NCBI RefSeq assembly: GCF_002443255.2
Contig: NW_019211458.1
Coordinates: 28,734,485 to 28,798,484 of the forward strand
DNA: 64,000 nt
Direction of reading: 5' to 3'
Source of the DNA: Varroa destructor
Taxonomy: Eukaryota; Arthropoda; Arachnida; Mesostigmata; Varroidae
Of the stretch, positions 25,230-38,308 are shown piece after piece (within the stretch, counting starts at the first letter, position 1; each line of letters opens with the position of its first letter). Position numbers and translations under genes: made by a program. The notes under the pieces were generated by a model. That model was not told the origin of the DNA and searched no databases. It saw only the letters and a list, made by a program, of their open reading frames with translations.

Positions 25230-26530
25230 ACCAGTCTCGTACGTGTTGGTTTTATAGTTTGGCGAGAACCTCTTTTCTCTCCTCTCGTTTGCTTTCTATG
25301 ATATCGCCTTATTGCGGTTTCATTGCGAACTCAGCATGTCTTCATTATAGCTTGCTTAAGTCTGGCTTGTTCCTGTCTCGTGAATTTCGAGTTGCTCGTT
25401 CTCGTCACTCACGTCGCGTTCAGCCGGCGCTGTTTCAGTGTGGCGCTGATGCTGGCGCCCTCCGTCGTTAAACTTCTTCAAGCATTAGCCAGACGAGAAC
25501 CGTAATTCCGTAGCTTAATATGAATGCTGACATGCTTCGCGCAGCGCTGTTTCGACAGATCGATAGAGCCGCTCTGCTCACCATCGTCGGCTACGGACCA
25601 AGTAGAAAAGACGCGGGGAAGCCCAACGAGACCGCCGGGCCAAATGTAAACGTGCCCGTTATGAGGAGGTTCGGATTAGAGAATACCGCCATGGACCAGT
25701 AGCACAGCCAAAAGGAATTACTGTCCTCGTGCTAGGGGTAGTAGAGTTTGACCGGCCGATCTCGATGCACCGGGGTGGCCACCAATTCCAGCGGTAGTGA
25801 GTGCTGAGATTGCATTGGCGGTATTAAAGTATATCTCAGATGCAGCCACCTTTCTTAGTCGACTTTCGATCTCTCTTTTTTCACTCTGGTTTGTTTCTTT
25901 CCCTGTTTCATTGGGTCGCTTCGGACTCCAGCCCTGCTGCTCAAACGACCTCGCAGAAGCGGTTACGAAATCAGCCGTCTACTCTCCCAGATCAGCGCTC
26001 ATCCTTCGATGACCAACCGTAAGCAAGGTCCACATCGCTCAAGAGTCGACCAAGCTGTGTGCGGCTGCTGGCGAGCGCAGAACCCAGATGACGACGGTGA
26101 TGACGAATTCCCCAGCGGTCTGATCACCGCCGCTGGCAAATCTCGGATCGGTCAGCTCCCTCACATCTGGGAGAGGTCAGCCCTCTTCGGATTGTGTTTG
26201 TTCTACAAGTACACGTATGTGACACTGACAGCGACTGCCTGTCGAGGTGGCGAGTTAGGGAACCCCCGTTCGTAAACGGAGGATGTACGGCTTCGTGTCG
26301 TCGTACACACACGGCACAGCATATAGTCGAGGAGAAACAAACAGATAGATTGATAGACACAGACAAGCCGACCAGTAGCAATCACTGGTTGGAGGTGATC
26401 CGGGTTAACTCCACCAATCTCTCCCTCAATTTCTTTTCGAACTCTTCGTTGGATAGGATCTCGCAACTGTTCATTGGCTGGCTGAGTGGGCCAATGTAGC
26501 TCGATACTCTCGGGTACCTTAGTCATAGGA
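25230..26530. other. GC-rich block with many short overlapping frames
   Basis: CpG-rich compared with the flanks. Several 60-110-codon frames overlap on both strands; none has a recognisable domain. Probably exon or promoter sequence of an unidentified gene. Confidence 0.3.
26397..26526 (-). CDS. Possible coding start, charged helix, two frames
   Basis: Two minus-strand frames are open. One starts ATG at 26526 (MTKVPESIELHWPTQPANEQ). The other reads MNSCEILSNEEFEKKLRERL, then VELTRITSNQ and TGA near 26397. The second has a strong charged-helix look. The bases lie in a GC-rich block, and the choice cannot be made from sequence alone. Confidence 0.15.
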
Positions 26531-26559
26531 TTGTCTCGGACACGTTTCTAAGACGGTGC

Positions 26560-27560
26560 GTATTGATCTGATACGGCAGAGCATAAACGAATACATGGAG
26601 GAGTTGGATGGCCAACGAATCTTATTGCATCTGTTAGACAAACGATGGTAAACGGTGAACTTAGTGTGGGTAATGGCTAACCCTTTTGACCCCTTCAACG
26701 TTATGCTACAGCCAAGCTCCGGATAGTAATGTATGCTGATGGCTTGATCTATTGACGAACTTGATCTGATTAGTTCATTAGAACAGTCTTCGTTAGCTAT
26801 AAATAGCTATAGTGTGCATAGGGGCATCGATTAGCGACCTAAAAGGATTCCAGAATGAAATACACGTTTTCACGTTTCTGGTGTATAATATATCTCACGA
26901 CGAAAACTTTCTAGATAACATAATATTAACTATGCCAGCTTTGGCATGCACAAAGAACTAATTATTCTGTTTTAAAAATTACTGTTACTGAAATCAACCA
27001 GCAGCAAAGCTGTCATAAGTACGAGATTGTATGTATAAGCATGTTCCTAATAATCATTATCTTGCAGGTTTGTTCTTCCGACTCTGATCATACATCAGTT
27101 TCTGTGCAAACTTGTTTCCAAACCGACGCCACCGATAGGTGATTCCATCGACTATTTGAGAAAAATGCAGAGAAGTAAAGGAAACAATATATATACGTGT
27201 CTGTGTATGAGTCTATGTATTGTTCGTACCACTATGGGTCTGAGAATATATCTTTCGTACAGCATTTCTGAGTCAATATGACGCAACTAAGGAAGTTCCT
27301 TCAGAAGGTCAAATAACCGTATCTTTTTTAGTCTATACCTCTTTCCATCCTATTACGCTAAACAATTAATTTATTAAAATATACCTGCCAGTATAAAATT
27401 GTTGTTTCTTCTTTATAGCCACACTTTCCACAGATATTATTCAGTTATCTTCAGATCTTCTGATACAGCTTACACTAACTCGAATAGCATTTTATAAAAG
27501 AAACGGAATCAGCACCGTTTTCCATCGTTGTAACGCATACAAAGTTCACATTCGATGTTG
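26560..27560. other. No supportable gene
   Basis: AT-rich, no frame above 60 codons, no repeat of note. Confidence 0.6.
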
Positions 27561-28760
27561 TTGTTGGCTGGGATACTTGCCCCGTCAACGGGAGCATCAA
27601 CGGCTCTCTACCATTTCCCTCTTCGAGGGTAGCAATTTCCCAAAGAGCCTGCCACTGTTGCTTGTCCAGGCTTATTTCTCTGTTACAGGATGAGAAAAGT
27701 GAGAAGACATTGAGCGCTAGTCATTCTGCCGTCAGGGTAACCTCGTGCTTTCCTCTGGCTCGTCCAGGCGGAGTCGTGGCAGCCGAAGCTCAGTAGCAAG
27801 CACTGGGAACACCAAGCTCCAAGCTTCAATATCTGCAAGCGGGACAGGATAGACACTTCCTATTTCTTTTTCCCGGCTTGCCGGCGATGACGCTGGTCTC
27901 GAATCTAGGCGTCCGTCGAGGCAATGGCGGTGATGGTTGTAGAAGGAGCAGCAGCGGTTTGGCTGGTGGAGCGTCCGTGCAGTTGCTTACGGCGCATCCT
28001 TCTTTCTCTTCCCCGAAGCTTCTCCTCACATTTTCATTTGCCGTCAGCCCCTCTACCCCAGCCAGCCGTCCGCGTGCTCGTCTGGCCGCTAGCATGCGCT
28101 CTATAAGGTAGCTCTATCTTCTAAGCAGGGAGGTAAACACAAGTTTGTCCCTCTCACGATGTCCTCAGGGCTTACTCCGGAGGGGACGTCCGCTCTTATG
28201 CTAGCCCTAGTCCCAGTCGCTCTGGATAGCCCAGCCAGCAACTACCACTAGCTTCAAGCAAGTCCAAAGAAGGCCGAAGGAGTTTGGAATGAAGGGGATT
28301 TTCGAGTAACGGGGTACAGAACGGAGCACGAACGAAGTGTGGACTCTGAGAGCACTAGGGAAATGCACTAAGATGGGACATCAGCCCAAGGGGTTTGAAA
28401 GCGAAGGGCTTCCATCCGGTAGTGGCTAGCCATCCAACTTGGTTTAATATTCCCTGAGAGAGGATCCAAAGGACCAGGCAAGCTGCGGCGGGCTGGCTGG
28501 CTGACGACAGGAAGGCTTCTTTGATACTCGGTCGGTCTATTGGTAGTACCCGTGGCCAAAGTGATAGAGTAGCGGCGAAAAAGCTCGAGAAAGTGGGCGT
28601 TGTGGTACGTTGGTACGCCGAACGTACCTGAGCTCAACCGCCATCATGTACCACAGGTCCCGTGAAAAAGAATGATAGCCAACGTTATTGGTATTTCTCA
28701 ATCTGTATCTCGAATGAATGCCGGTGAGCACAGTGGCCAAACAAGCCTAAAAATAGGAGC
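27560..28760. other. GC-rich block with possible exons
   Basis: CpG-rich, with overlapping frames on both strands at 27826-28111 and the possible minus-strand exon at 28746-28628. Flanked on both sides by AT-rich sequence. Confidence 0.3.
28628..28746 (-). CDS. Possible internal exon, unrecognised
   Basis: An open stretch of 39 codons plus two bases lies between an acceptor with a pyrimidine run (CCTATTTTTAG) and a strong donor (CTCAG|GTACGT). Only one of the three frames is open across it: ACLATVLTGIHSRYRLRN, then NVGYHSFSRDLWYMMAVEL. Another open frame on the same strand follows at 28637-28368. Both sit in a GC-rich block. No family recognised. Confidence 0.2.
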
Positions 28761-29454
28761 TCCTTGTCTCTATGAGTCTGTCGCTCGATGCGAGTAATCT
28801 AACAGATTACAGTATATATAAATACAGTCGTAGAGACCTTTCGCACAGATAGCCTTTAGCTAACTTACCAAGATTGATGCAGTTGAGTTCGTAGTCTTGA
28901 GAATTATATCATTTGGGGTAATCAGGGTTCATGTACCTTGGACTCATTTGAACTAAATTAATTGAAATTAATGTACTTTTAGCCAACAACTGAGGCTCAG
29001 GTGAGATCTTCTTAGATGAATATCTAAAATTATTTAGATAGATGCATGAAAGCAACGCTTAGAGAAAATCAAATTCAGTACAAAGCATTATGAACGCTAA
29101 TAGCCTTAGAAGTTACAGAGTATATTTGTGAATAGTGCGGATCCTTAATAGAAAATATAATTTAGATAGAAGGGCATCGCAACGCCAGGAGAATAAAGTA
29201 GATAAAAACGTTATGTTTCGCGTCCTCTCAAGGGGCTCATGTCATTTGTTTGTGTCCTGATAACCAGAGTTATTCTGGGGGAAAATCCTTTTTTGTACCG
29301 CGAATTTTCAAGGTAGTAGAATGATTTGGCAGGATACGCTAGCCAGAATTCCGTTGAGACAAAGCTATAACGACCATTATTCATTCCTTCGAATGCATTA
29401 AACATGAATAGTCATAGTTTGGTTCATTTTAAATGGCTGGTAATTTATAAAAAA

Positions 29455-29458
<4 letters not shown>

Positions 29459-29491
<33 letters not shown>
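29459..29491. repeat. (TA)n microsatellite
   Basis: About 16 TA units. Confidence 0.97.
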
Positions 29492-29496
<5 letters not shown>

Positions 29497-30002
29497 CTCG
29501 TATTTTTTTTTACTCATCTGCCTATAATCTAATATAACACCTTCGTAGAATTCCTTATCGATACGCAATTTAACCAGAGCTTTTGCTGTTCGACAGCGTT
29601 GAACTAAATGTGTAGGTGATGCTTTATACATTCAATTTGTTAAGTGAAACTCCATTGTTTAATGTATTTTGAAGTTGAGGCCTTGCTCTTACTTTGGCAG
29701 ATACCGTGAAAACACAATTAAATAAAAGTGGGACATAACTTGGAACGGAAGTAGCTCTGATTAATAGCCACCATTTTTATTGTGACCTATTCATGTGTAC
29801 TTTTCGGCAAAACTTTAACGAAACTTATTCAACTAGGCTTAAAGTGAATTTTGTCCTTTTTCACACATCTTCATTTCTTGGGCGAGAGGGAAATTATGTT
29901 CGGTGTCCTGTCAATTTATTTCAAGAAGTAGTCAGTCTATGTCCTCATGCCACCAGTAGCCAAAAGGGCGCGACATATGCGGGCCTTGTGAACTATGCAC
30001 TG

Positions 30003-30398
30003 CTATCCCCACGTTGAGTCGACCATCATCCGCGCAAAGTACTTTCTTCCTATTTTTAGGAAAGGACTAAGCGGACTGATGTCATAGACCTTCCATTTCT
30101 TCATGTTTCCACCTCTTAATCGCGGAATATTAATCGCGCGGTGCGTACCAACAAACGACAGACGCCAATCAACTAGTCCTACCAGCTTTCCCGTATGGAC
30201 TCCCCATTCATATATTTGTCTGTTGCTGCGTGTTTCCCTGGCAGACAGAATCATCCCGCCCGCACCAGGCCTTCTGCTGTCTGCGACAAACGCAACCCTC
30301 ACATATATCGCTCTCCTGACAAAGGCCATAACATCGAAAGGCGGCTCTGTACTAGCAAGTACCCCTACGCCCACCGTCCGCGCTCCCGTCTCCCGCAC
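30003..30398 (-). CDS. Longest minus-strand frame near 30 kb, 131 codons, uncertain
   Basis: Open frame with mixed composition (PPFDVMAFVRRAIYVRVAFV, RQIYEWGVHTGKLVGLVDWR, ending MMVDSTWG). The plus strand is also open over the same bases, with a 73-codon frame from ATG 30195 ending at donor GACG|GTGAGT (30419). GC-rich sequence lowers stop frequency on both strands, so either or neither may be coding. Confidence 0.15.
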   Translation of the reverse strand: MRETGARTVGVGVLASTEPPFDVMAFVRRAIYVRVAFVADSRRPGAGGMILSARETRSNRQIYEWGVHTGKLVGLVDWRLSFVGTHRAINIPRLRGGNMKKWKVYDISPLSPFLKIGRKYFARMMVDSTWG

Positions 30399-30419
30399 GA
30401 TCGGACCGACCTAGACGGT

Positions 30420-31390
30420 GAGTAGTAAACTGGTACAGCAACTAGTTACAATTGAGCTCACCACTAAAGATGGCCGCCTATTAACAGTTCAACAACGTGG
30501 CTATTGCATGCATCTTGCACCAGTATATAACGCAGTAACACTTACCATAGGGAACTATAAACTTCCTATCTACATAGATGTTTGCTGGTATCCACCGGAG
30601 TATTTGGCGCAGAAGAGAAAAGGAAGTACGCCTTTGCATTGTGCGCATTCGACTCACAGGCAGTGGCGACGGGCAGGCGCGCGGGCGGGTGGACAGTCGA
30701 CCGAGGGCATGTGTCAACTTCGACAAGCCTGGTAGCAAAAACAATATCGGCTATATAGACATGACGAAAAAGAAGACCTTTGGAGACCACGTTAGCTTGG
30801 AGATGATGGACACTGCATCGCTCTGAATTGCCGCTGCGGCGCTAATCTTTCACACGGGCCGGAACACGGCTGCGCTACTGTTCACTTGAGATAGCTACTA
30901 AAGAGAGCGAATGGAAGAAAAATGAGAGTGGCACACAGGGAAGTGGCGCTCTATATGAGCAGCGGCTGCCAAAGAAAGCAGCCGACGCTTCTTCCTGGTC
31001 AAATAAACGCATTGCACTGCCAAACGACCGAGCGGTACTGGAAAACTCCGGCAGGGTGATGACAACGTCGCGATGAAAATAATGCCTTGCCGGTAAGGTG
31101 GTAGGCTAAAATCTCTCTCGCTTCTCTATCGAGCTGATGGAGCCCTCAGGGGGTGGTGGGACTCGTGGGGTTGCTCTGGTACATTGGACTGGCTAAGCCG
31201 CGTTTTATTGCACACGCGTGCCAGAGATTTGTCGGCAGACGAAGATGAGCTCGCCTTGAGCCAGGCTAGGGATGCGTGGGGTGTGCCAGGTCGCTCCCGC
31301 TCTGCGCTAGCGAAAACCGGAGCTAATAGAATTCTCACTCCTCCTTGTGTTCGTTCGTTGTTCCACTTAGCTACTCCGACGTAAGAGAAG
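30420..31390. other. GC-rich block without a clear gene
   Basis: Frames at 30418-30826 on both strands overlap one another, and 31126-31384 likewise. No domain or consistent splice pattern was seen. Confidence 0.3.
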
Positions 31391-33920
31391 CTCAGTCATA
31401 GGAATGGCAACAACTAATCGGTCAGAACAGGCCAACAATCTGACCATATTTTGTGAAAAGTTCCGATTCTGCAAAATGACAAATCCGTATCTGGGTATCG
31501 ATAATCACTACTGCATCAAAGCTGCAAATCAACGTAGGGTACATTCAATACATATTTTGAAGTTTCTTAAAGCATTAGAATAAAGCAGAGAATTTGGAGA
31601 TGGAACCGAAGTGTCTTTAAGATGCCTGCTTCGTATTATGTGGGGTGCGACGTAAAATTATCGAGATTATAAACTTACATATGAAGTAGTGTCTTTAGGT
31701 CGTTCGGCTTTAGAAGAGTTTACAAATAGAGAGCAAAACATGTTTTAGGACAAAGTAGTGTGAAACTATTAATACTTCATTCAGCTTGAACTAACCAACA
31801 CCTGCTAGATGACCTTGTTTTTCTTTACTTTGTGAGAACTAACATAAAGTTATAAACGATCAAGTTAATGTGACTTATTACTACGGTAGATGTAAAAGTC
31901 CCATTTGAATAAGCACTGTCGTCTCAGTTATTCAGGATAATCTATAGATCTGAATGAATCATATCGAACCTACAACCTATACCGACCTATATCAATGAAC
32001 GGTAGGTCTTAGTGTCTTTAGTCTCCACCTGATAACTAGGACAGCCTGTCCTGAATAGACTAAATTCGTTTAGAGTGTCCATAAAGGACTACTGCTTCAC
32101 TATGTATAATCATAGTAGCAGCATTATCAGCTTTCCGTAATTACCAGTTGGCCGCCCCTACTTCTCATACTATCCTTCAGTACATTTGAGCAAACAAAGC
32201 ACTCCTGTAAAACCGATAAGCTTATCCAAACAAACATATTTCATAATTATCTCTTTACATCCCCAAGCCGAAATATCTTCCACTTCTTATTTTTCCACGT
32301 GCGGTACTTGAGCTGTTAGGTATTACTTCAAAAGTTCTCGCTCATTTAGCCGATACGAAGTAACAGTCAACTGCAATTACAATTAAAATGAAGCAGAAAT
32401 GCAGAGGCACCATTAGAACTACGTAATTACGAACGCCCTTATAACCCGTCGTCTACGCAAACGCATAAAACCGGAAGTTATCTGAATAATATTAAAAAAA
32501 AGGATAAGAGAACGTGCTAAAGGCAGTCATCATTCATAGTGCTATTTGTCATCTCTCATCTGTTTTAGTGGGCGTCAATCGCCGCCGAGGAATTTGGTCT
32601 CCCTACGATGTGACTATACATAATAGAAACGTATGTGTCTCCGAAATACCAAATTAAGACAAGGTAAAAAAAATAATTGAAGAACGACTAACACTTTCAT
32701 TCATAGTTTGGGAATATTTGTCAGCCTGTTTATTCTGGGATCTGACCCAACTGTTCTCCAGTTTCTATAAAATAATTTGAATCAACGTTCGTAAAATAAC
32801 TAAATAGGACGACAAAGCTACTCGTTCAGATAAATACTGTACGAACAGGACGCACCTACCGATCTTTCCTTTTTTTTTTTTAATTTTATTACTGCCTTTA
32901 GAATTATTTTCGATTTCAAGACAAAGTTGAATCCAGAGGGAGCTAGATGAAATTGAATGCATTTTCCTACCCGAGGCCTCTTCCTTTGCTCACTTATGTC
33001 CTTACGCGAATCCCTTTGTCTCCTTTAGATTAGCCATCCCAAATCAGGGAAAACGATTCGAAGTTGTATCTCTCTCTAGATATATATGTACAAAGTGGCT
33101 TTAAGGGGTCCCGTAGGTACGGGACACGCACATCGGAACCTATATGTACACACAGAATGAAGGGCAGGAGACCACGCACTTAGCAGCACCATGGCGATCC
33201 CAAGGCAAAATGCGGTGCCGCCTGATGCGGGGGATTAACTGTCCGTCGACGAAGCGCACCAATGATGAGTTTGCTGAGATCAGCTGAGAAGCGTAGTATG
33301 AGGAGGATATAGGAATGAAAAGACTAGTTGGATAGCCGACTTTACTGCTACAAAACAATTCATCCGAAAAACAGCGTTACTTAGGACGCGACGACGCCGA
33401 TTGTTTCGCATTCAGTAGCATCGGCAAACGGCTGTTGAAATCGTTCTTCGACCCTACCGGTCCGTCTCCAATCGTACTTCTACTGTCTGCGTCGCCTTGA
33501 AGCTAACATTGCCAAATATGAAAGGATATAACTAGCGATACTGGTGGCGTACATGTGCTATCACAAATTCGCCTAGGGTACGGTGCCGGGACGAACTTGA
33601 GGCCGTAACTTTATCATACGCAGTTCATTATCGATACAAGTTCAATAACAAGTCTTAACGAAATTTTCTCTTCTAATCTGGTTATCAGCATTGTGGGATA
33701 CGATTAATTGGAAAAACGAAACATTTCGTAGAACGACACACAAGTGAAAGGTACCAACAAGTGTGCCGGTACTGTGCACGGAAGATTTGTCAGGCTATAT
33801 ATTAACGGTTACGCCAGCATGACTATCTCGGAGCCGGAGTACGATCTGTAACATTGCCAGCCGTACTAGCTTACATCTTCCGTTGCACCCTTCCTCAAGC
33901 CATGATGCTTCTACTATTTG
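31390..33920. other. No supportable gene
   Basis: AT-rich; two short minus-strand frames of ordinary length and the palindrome at 33108. Confidence 0.6.
33108..33125. repeat. 8-bp inverted repeat with 2-base loop
   Basis: GTCCCGTA and TACGGGAC flank GG. Short, GC-rich, no visible gene context. Confidence 0.8.
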
Positions 33921-34139
33921 GAAGTAGGATTAGCCTAAATTAAAATGAGCATCAAATAAAAATTCGTCAATCGAATTAAATACCGCTTCAGATGATCCAC
34001 CCGATGGTCCAACGACACTCGCTCGAATCCAATGACTCAAGCTCCGAACGTCCTGATCCGGCATTTTCCTTGCACTGCTATTCAAGGTCGTCACAGGCCA
34101 TAGCAATGCGAATCGGACGAGCTTCAACACTTACGCTAC

Positions 34140-35780
34140 CGATTGTGCTTGATCATTAGTTTTCGGCTGAATGTGAAGCTGCCTTAAAAGATACGAGCCT
34201 GCCTCCAGCGGGAGAATAACTGCTCACTGTTGTAAAAATAGATAGCTCACGAACGACAGATTCACCCCCACGGACAAATGTGCGACATATTAGATCTGCT
34301 AGAGTAGTCAGATTTGTTGCTGTGGCTGTTATGATGGTAGAGAACCAGATTATACCGCTAACAGGAAACTGTACTATGAAAGTGGCGCTTTTTTCGTAAT
34401 TGTATACATACGTCTTGTGTAAGAGATAAATAGTGCAATAACATAATTCTGTATGTGTTTCTAGAGAAATAAAGTGAGAGTTGCTCAGGATCTAAAAAAA
34501 AAAAATGCTCAATGTAATAGTGTTATTTAATAGCAGTTGGGCATATTTTTTCAGTCATACCATTAGATAGTTCTCGGTATTTCCACATCAACCGTAAATT
34601 GAGTAGGTTGGCATCGATACGTCAGAGAGCTTAAGAGGCTAAATACAGATTGATAGCCGGGCAGTGTCATCAGGTGTTTCACTGGTCGACTTCTTTGCCT
34701 GGAAACGAGGTTCACACATGCTGCTGAAGTTGAAGTTGTGAAAACTCAGCTTTCGATTAGTAATAGACCGTCCTTAACCTCAACGAAGTTTGGAGTCGGA
34801 GTCAACTCAGTCAGTGACAAACAACGATAGACCTGTATACAATGTTATAACACCTACGTATCATGTGGTTGGAGTAATAGATTGATGAGGTGCAAAGAAA
34901 TTGAAGCCGTCTTGTTTCTGAGTGCGGGACTTTAGCCAATTCAATATTGACGTTGACTTGTTTTTTATAACTGTACATTACCTAGGGCTAGATCAGTAGG
35001 TTATGTCTGCATATATATATATATTCTTATGACATAGATCAATGACTACATCGTTACGCCCTCGGAGACGGTGCGGTGTTACATGCTCACTTGCTAGTCT
35101 GGCGGAACGTTGCCAATAAAGTGGTGGTTGACTCACCGTATAAGCTGCGCAACTTTTTAAAATAAACTTCGTTAGATGTAACTTTCATAGCTTAATGTGT
35201 TAACACAACTCGACGTCTAAGTCAAAATAAGCTCCAATGGAACAATAAAAGTATATGGTGGTCAATTCAATATGGAAGTTAAGTAGACTCTGGCCGGTCT
35301 AAAAAATGACAGGACTATTTTGAAAACGTAAAGATCATTGATTCGATTTACGCTATGTGACGTTTATCCAACACACGTAAGACAAACTAAAAACGCTTTT
35401 TGAGATGTCTAAAATTTTTTGTAGAGGTTGAGGGTACCGATAAAAATTAGGAATGCCCAATCGGGGCATCCTAGCTGTCATACCGCACAGCCTTTTTGAG
35501 ATTTTTTGAGCTTATTTGACAGGACAGACATGTTTACTTATTATATAGAAGTTATAAACGCTTAGGTTGGTTGTCGTCGATCGTATTTGCGAATGATATT
35601 GATGAATACACACATCCAATTCCAGATTTACCAAACTTCTCCTTCGTTAATTGTATATTGAAACATCCGTGTCATATTTGTTCAATGAATCCCCAACTAA
35701 TACGGTAACATTGAAGAAATCAATAGACGAATCTAGAAATTTCTTGATATTGATTTACATTGAGAAGTATTGTATACCTT
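34140..35780. other. No supportable gene
   Basis: AT-rich, no frame above 60 codons; short poly-A at 34494-34504 and a TA run at 35011-35025. Confidence 0.6.
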
Positions 35781-35973
35781 CTATTTCCAAGAGAACACAC
35801 CCAGTGGCTGTAGCCTAATCCTCGATGCTGTACGTACGGATACGTAATTTATATAATATACAACAACGTTGTCGTAGTGAGCATTTGCTCTGTCATCACT
35901 CGTCAGTGACGACGCGTTATGGTGTTTATACATTACATACTTTCCATAGTATTCCGTTAGATAAGTACGTGTG

Positions 35974-36273
35974 ATGACTTCCACACCATCAAGTGATTTT
36001 GCTGCCCGCTTGGTTAACACCGATAAACAGCCCCCTATTGTAACGATGCATCGACACGAAACCTTCGAAGAAACCTCGTTAATCAGCGATCCCCCTAGTC
36101 TTCACGCCATGCATGGCTACAGTCGTTCTACAACGACAATGACCACTGTGAACCGAAAGTTGCGCGTTCGGCCCGATTTTCTACGCAACCGGTATATGTC
36201 CTCGACGGACGGTACCGACCTCGGCGATATCACTTTATATACCAATATATCGACGAATAGGCAGCTGACAAGA
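35974..36273 (+). CDS. Possible first coding exon, unrecognised protein
   Basis: ATG at 35974 opens 100 codons that end exactly on a codon boundary at a strong donor, AGA|GTGAGT. The product is polar and rich in Ser/Thr (MTSTPSSDFAARLVNTDK at the start, STTTMTTVNRKLRVRPDF in the middle, TNRQLTR at the end) with no hydrophobic segment, like the cytosolic N-terminus of a larger protein. A phase-0 acceptor downstream was not found with confidence. No family recognised. Confidence 0.35.
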
Positions 36274-37152
36274 GTGAGTTTCTTAAAGAACTTAAAATAG
36301 CTCGCAGATAGAATGATCCTACACACTTCGAATCGTTGGCGAATGATTAGGTGAAGGAGATTTAACGCTTCGTAACGTGTCATTGGCTGAAAAAGCGGGC
36401 AGCTGCACGGAAAGTCTGAAAAGCGAGTCTAGCTTGCAGAGATTACTAGCGACATCGTCATTATCTAAGCTTGGCAAATAGGTCAGACGCAGTAGCATTA
36501 GTAGGCAAAATTAATAAATCAGGTTATCATTAGGCTATTTTAGAAAAGATTATAAAAAATTATTACTGGAAATATTATGCATCGTTAGGGAGATAGAGGA
36601 ATCAAGGATCGGTTCGAGAATAAACTAATTTTGCTACCTTCCAACGAACAAAAACTAGGCTCAATGCTACCCCCCTTAGAAACAGGACGCAAAATTGAAG
36701 GTTGACGGAATACATTGTCGAGCACATTATTATTCATATGCATGTCGCCATATAAAAATAGAAACGCCATTTAATTCGTCCGCTATTCAGTGCGGTTGCT
36801 CATTATAGTCATTTTAAAGCGTGATACGTTACAACAGCCCTAGACAGCAGCTATGACTAGATCGTTGGTTACGACTTCTGGCTACCTGGATGCCTATCGT
36901 GACCTTTGCTGCCGATTCTGCTCACCAATTATGTAAGTCTGGCTATCTTGCTTCCACATCCGTCCTATGTGTCCGTCGGCACAAGTAGCATTTTGAGCAG
37001 TTCGAAGCGGACGCCACGCGACACCCCCGAGCAGGTGGTCACATGCCTATTCCTATATCGTGAGCTCAAGACGTGGTGTAGCAATGTAGCTAGCAAGCGT
37101 TTCTGCTTCTATAAAGTCGTCCGACATCAGATGAGAGTATATGAACAATGCT

Positions 37153-37296
37153 TTATTGGCTGTAGGCGGAGAACGATGGGGTTTCGCAAGCGTCTTCGCA
37201 CGAATGGGCGTGTCGCGAGTCGGAGGCCGCTGTCGGACTTGTGGCAGCGGTGTCTCGAACGATTCGGAGATCATCGGTAGGCAGAGTCGTCTCGTC
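37153..37296 (-). CDS. Possible terminal exon, Ser/Thr/Asp-rich tail
   Basis: After acceptor TTATCTTATAG an open frame of 47 residues runs to TAA. It reads DETTLPTDDLRIVRDTAATS and ends ETPSFSAYSQ, the composition of a cytosolic C-terminal tail. AATAAA overlaps the stop codon. A second minus-strand frame and a plus-strand frame over the same bases are also open, because the region is GC-rich, so the choice of frame is uncertain. Confidence 0.2.
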   Translation of the reverse strand, partial: DETTLPTDDLRIVRDTAATSPTAASDSRHAHSCEDACETPSFSAYSQ

Positions 37297-37947
37297 CTAT
37301 AAGATAAGACTTGGACAACAATCAGACACAGCAGTTCGCAAGGACAAGTGCTACCACACTGTACCGCCAATAAAGCTAGACGAACTACATAAGTAAATAG
37401 ACGAGAACCGGACTATTTGCACATTTGTAACAGACGAAATTCGAGAAGTTAATTTGTACCCACGTGTACACATCTGTATGCACACAAATACCTTGTTACA
37501 TTAATGCATATATCGGTGCAAAATCTTCCCTTGCCTGGGAGCTGCTTCTGGTAAACACGGACAATGCTTATTTGTAAGCGCTAGTGTTGTTGACCAAACT
37601 CCTAAATATTGAAATGGAATCTATAAACTATCGGCCGTTGAAGAACCGTTATCAAAAAGGGACGTCTCCTCCATAGAGGGTGTCGAAGAACGAAAGTGAT
37701 GATTAAGGGCGTGTGATATATTTATGTCTTCGTAGTAAAATGACTACTCATGCATTAAACGAATAGCGAGATATAGTATTCTTCCCGGTGAAAGACGAAA
37801 GGCTTGCAGTGGCCGACGTCTAACATACAATGTAATGTAATTTGTTGAAGGGTCAATTATTACTCCCTTTCTTATTCTTGGAAAAAAGCGTTGTCGACTG
37901 TTAAACACCGCACGATTGTCTATCAAAAACACTGAAATTCAGTGACG

Positions 37948-38202
37948 ATGTTCGGATCTGGGAACCTTGATTTATATGAAATGATGGAAATTAGTAGCAA
38001 TAACATGCTTTGCGGGCTCCGAATCCATGGAATCGTATTGTTCCCCGTGCTAAAAAAAAGGACAATAGAGAGGACAGAATATGAAGGCCATCTTACGTTT
38101 CCCAGAAAAGTCAGTCGAGTTCAACTAAGCGAATTAACAGCAGAGAGCCAAATAAGTACTGACACTCCAGCGACCTTTTGCTCGAAGTCGGGTATAAGAT
38201 GA
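37948..38202 (+). CDS. Possible coding exon or small protein, 84 residues
   Basis: The frame begins soon after a possible acceptor (CTGAAATTCAG at 37942) and has ATG at 37948. It is mostly polar with one short hydrophobic stretch (LRIHGIVLFPVL), then KKRTIERTEYEGHLTFPRK and an acidic Ser/Thr tail ending SKSGIR. It could be a last exon or a stand-alone small protein. No family recognised. Confidence 0.25.
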   Translation: MFGSGNLDLYEMMEISSNNMLCGLRIHGIVLFPVLKKRTIERTEYEGHLTFPRKVSRVQLSELTAESQISTDTPATFCSKSGIR

Positions 38203-38292
38203 TATTCCATATTAAGATTAGTAGCATGGTATGCCGCCCTTGTTAGATTAATGGGTAATGTACCGGCGAATATTAGGAGGACATATTGTGCT

Positions 38293-38308
38293 CTAGGTTC
38301 GAACCTAG
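38293..38308. repeat. 16-bp perfect palindrome
   Basis: CTAGGTTCGAACCTAG is a perfect palindrome. It shares the core GGTTCGAACC with the hairpin at 61.6 kb. It resembles a tRNA T-arm, but the loop would have six rather than seven bases and no acceptor or D-arm partners are visible. Confidence 0.9.
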
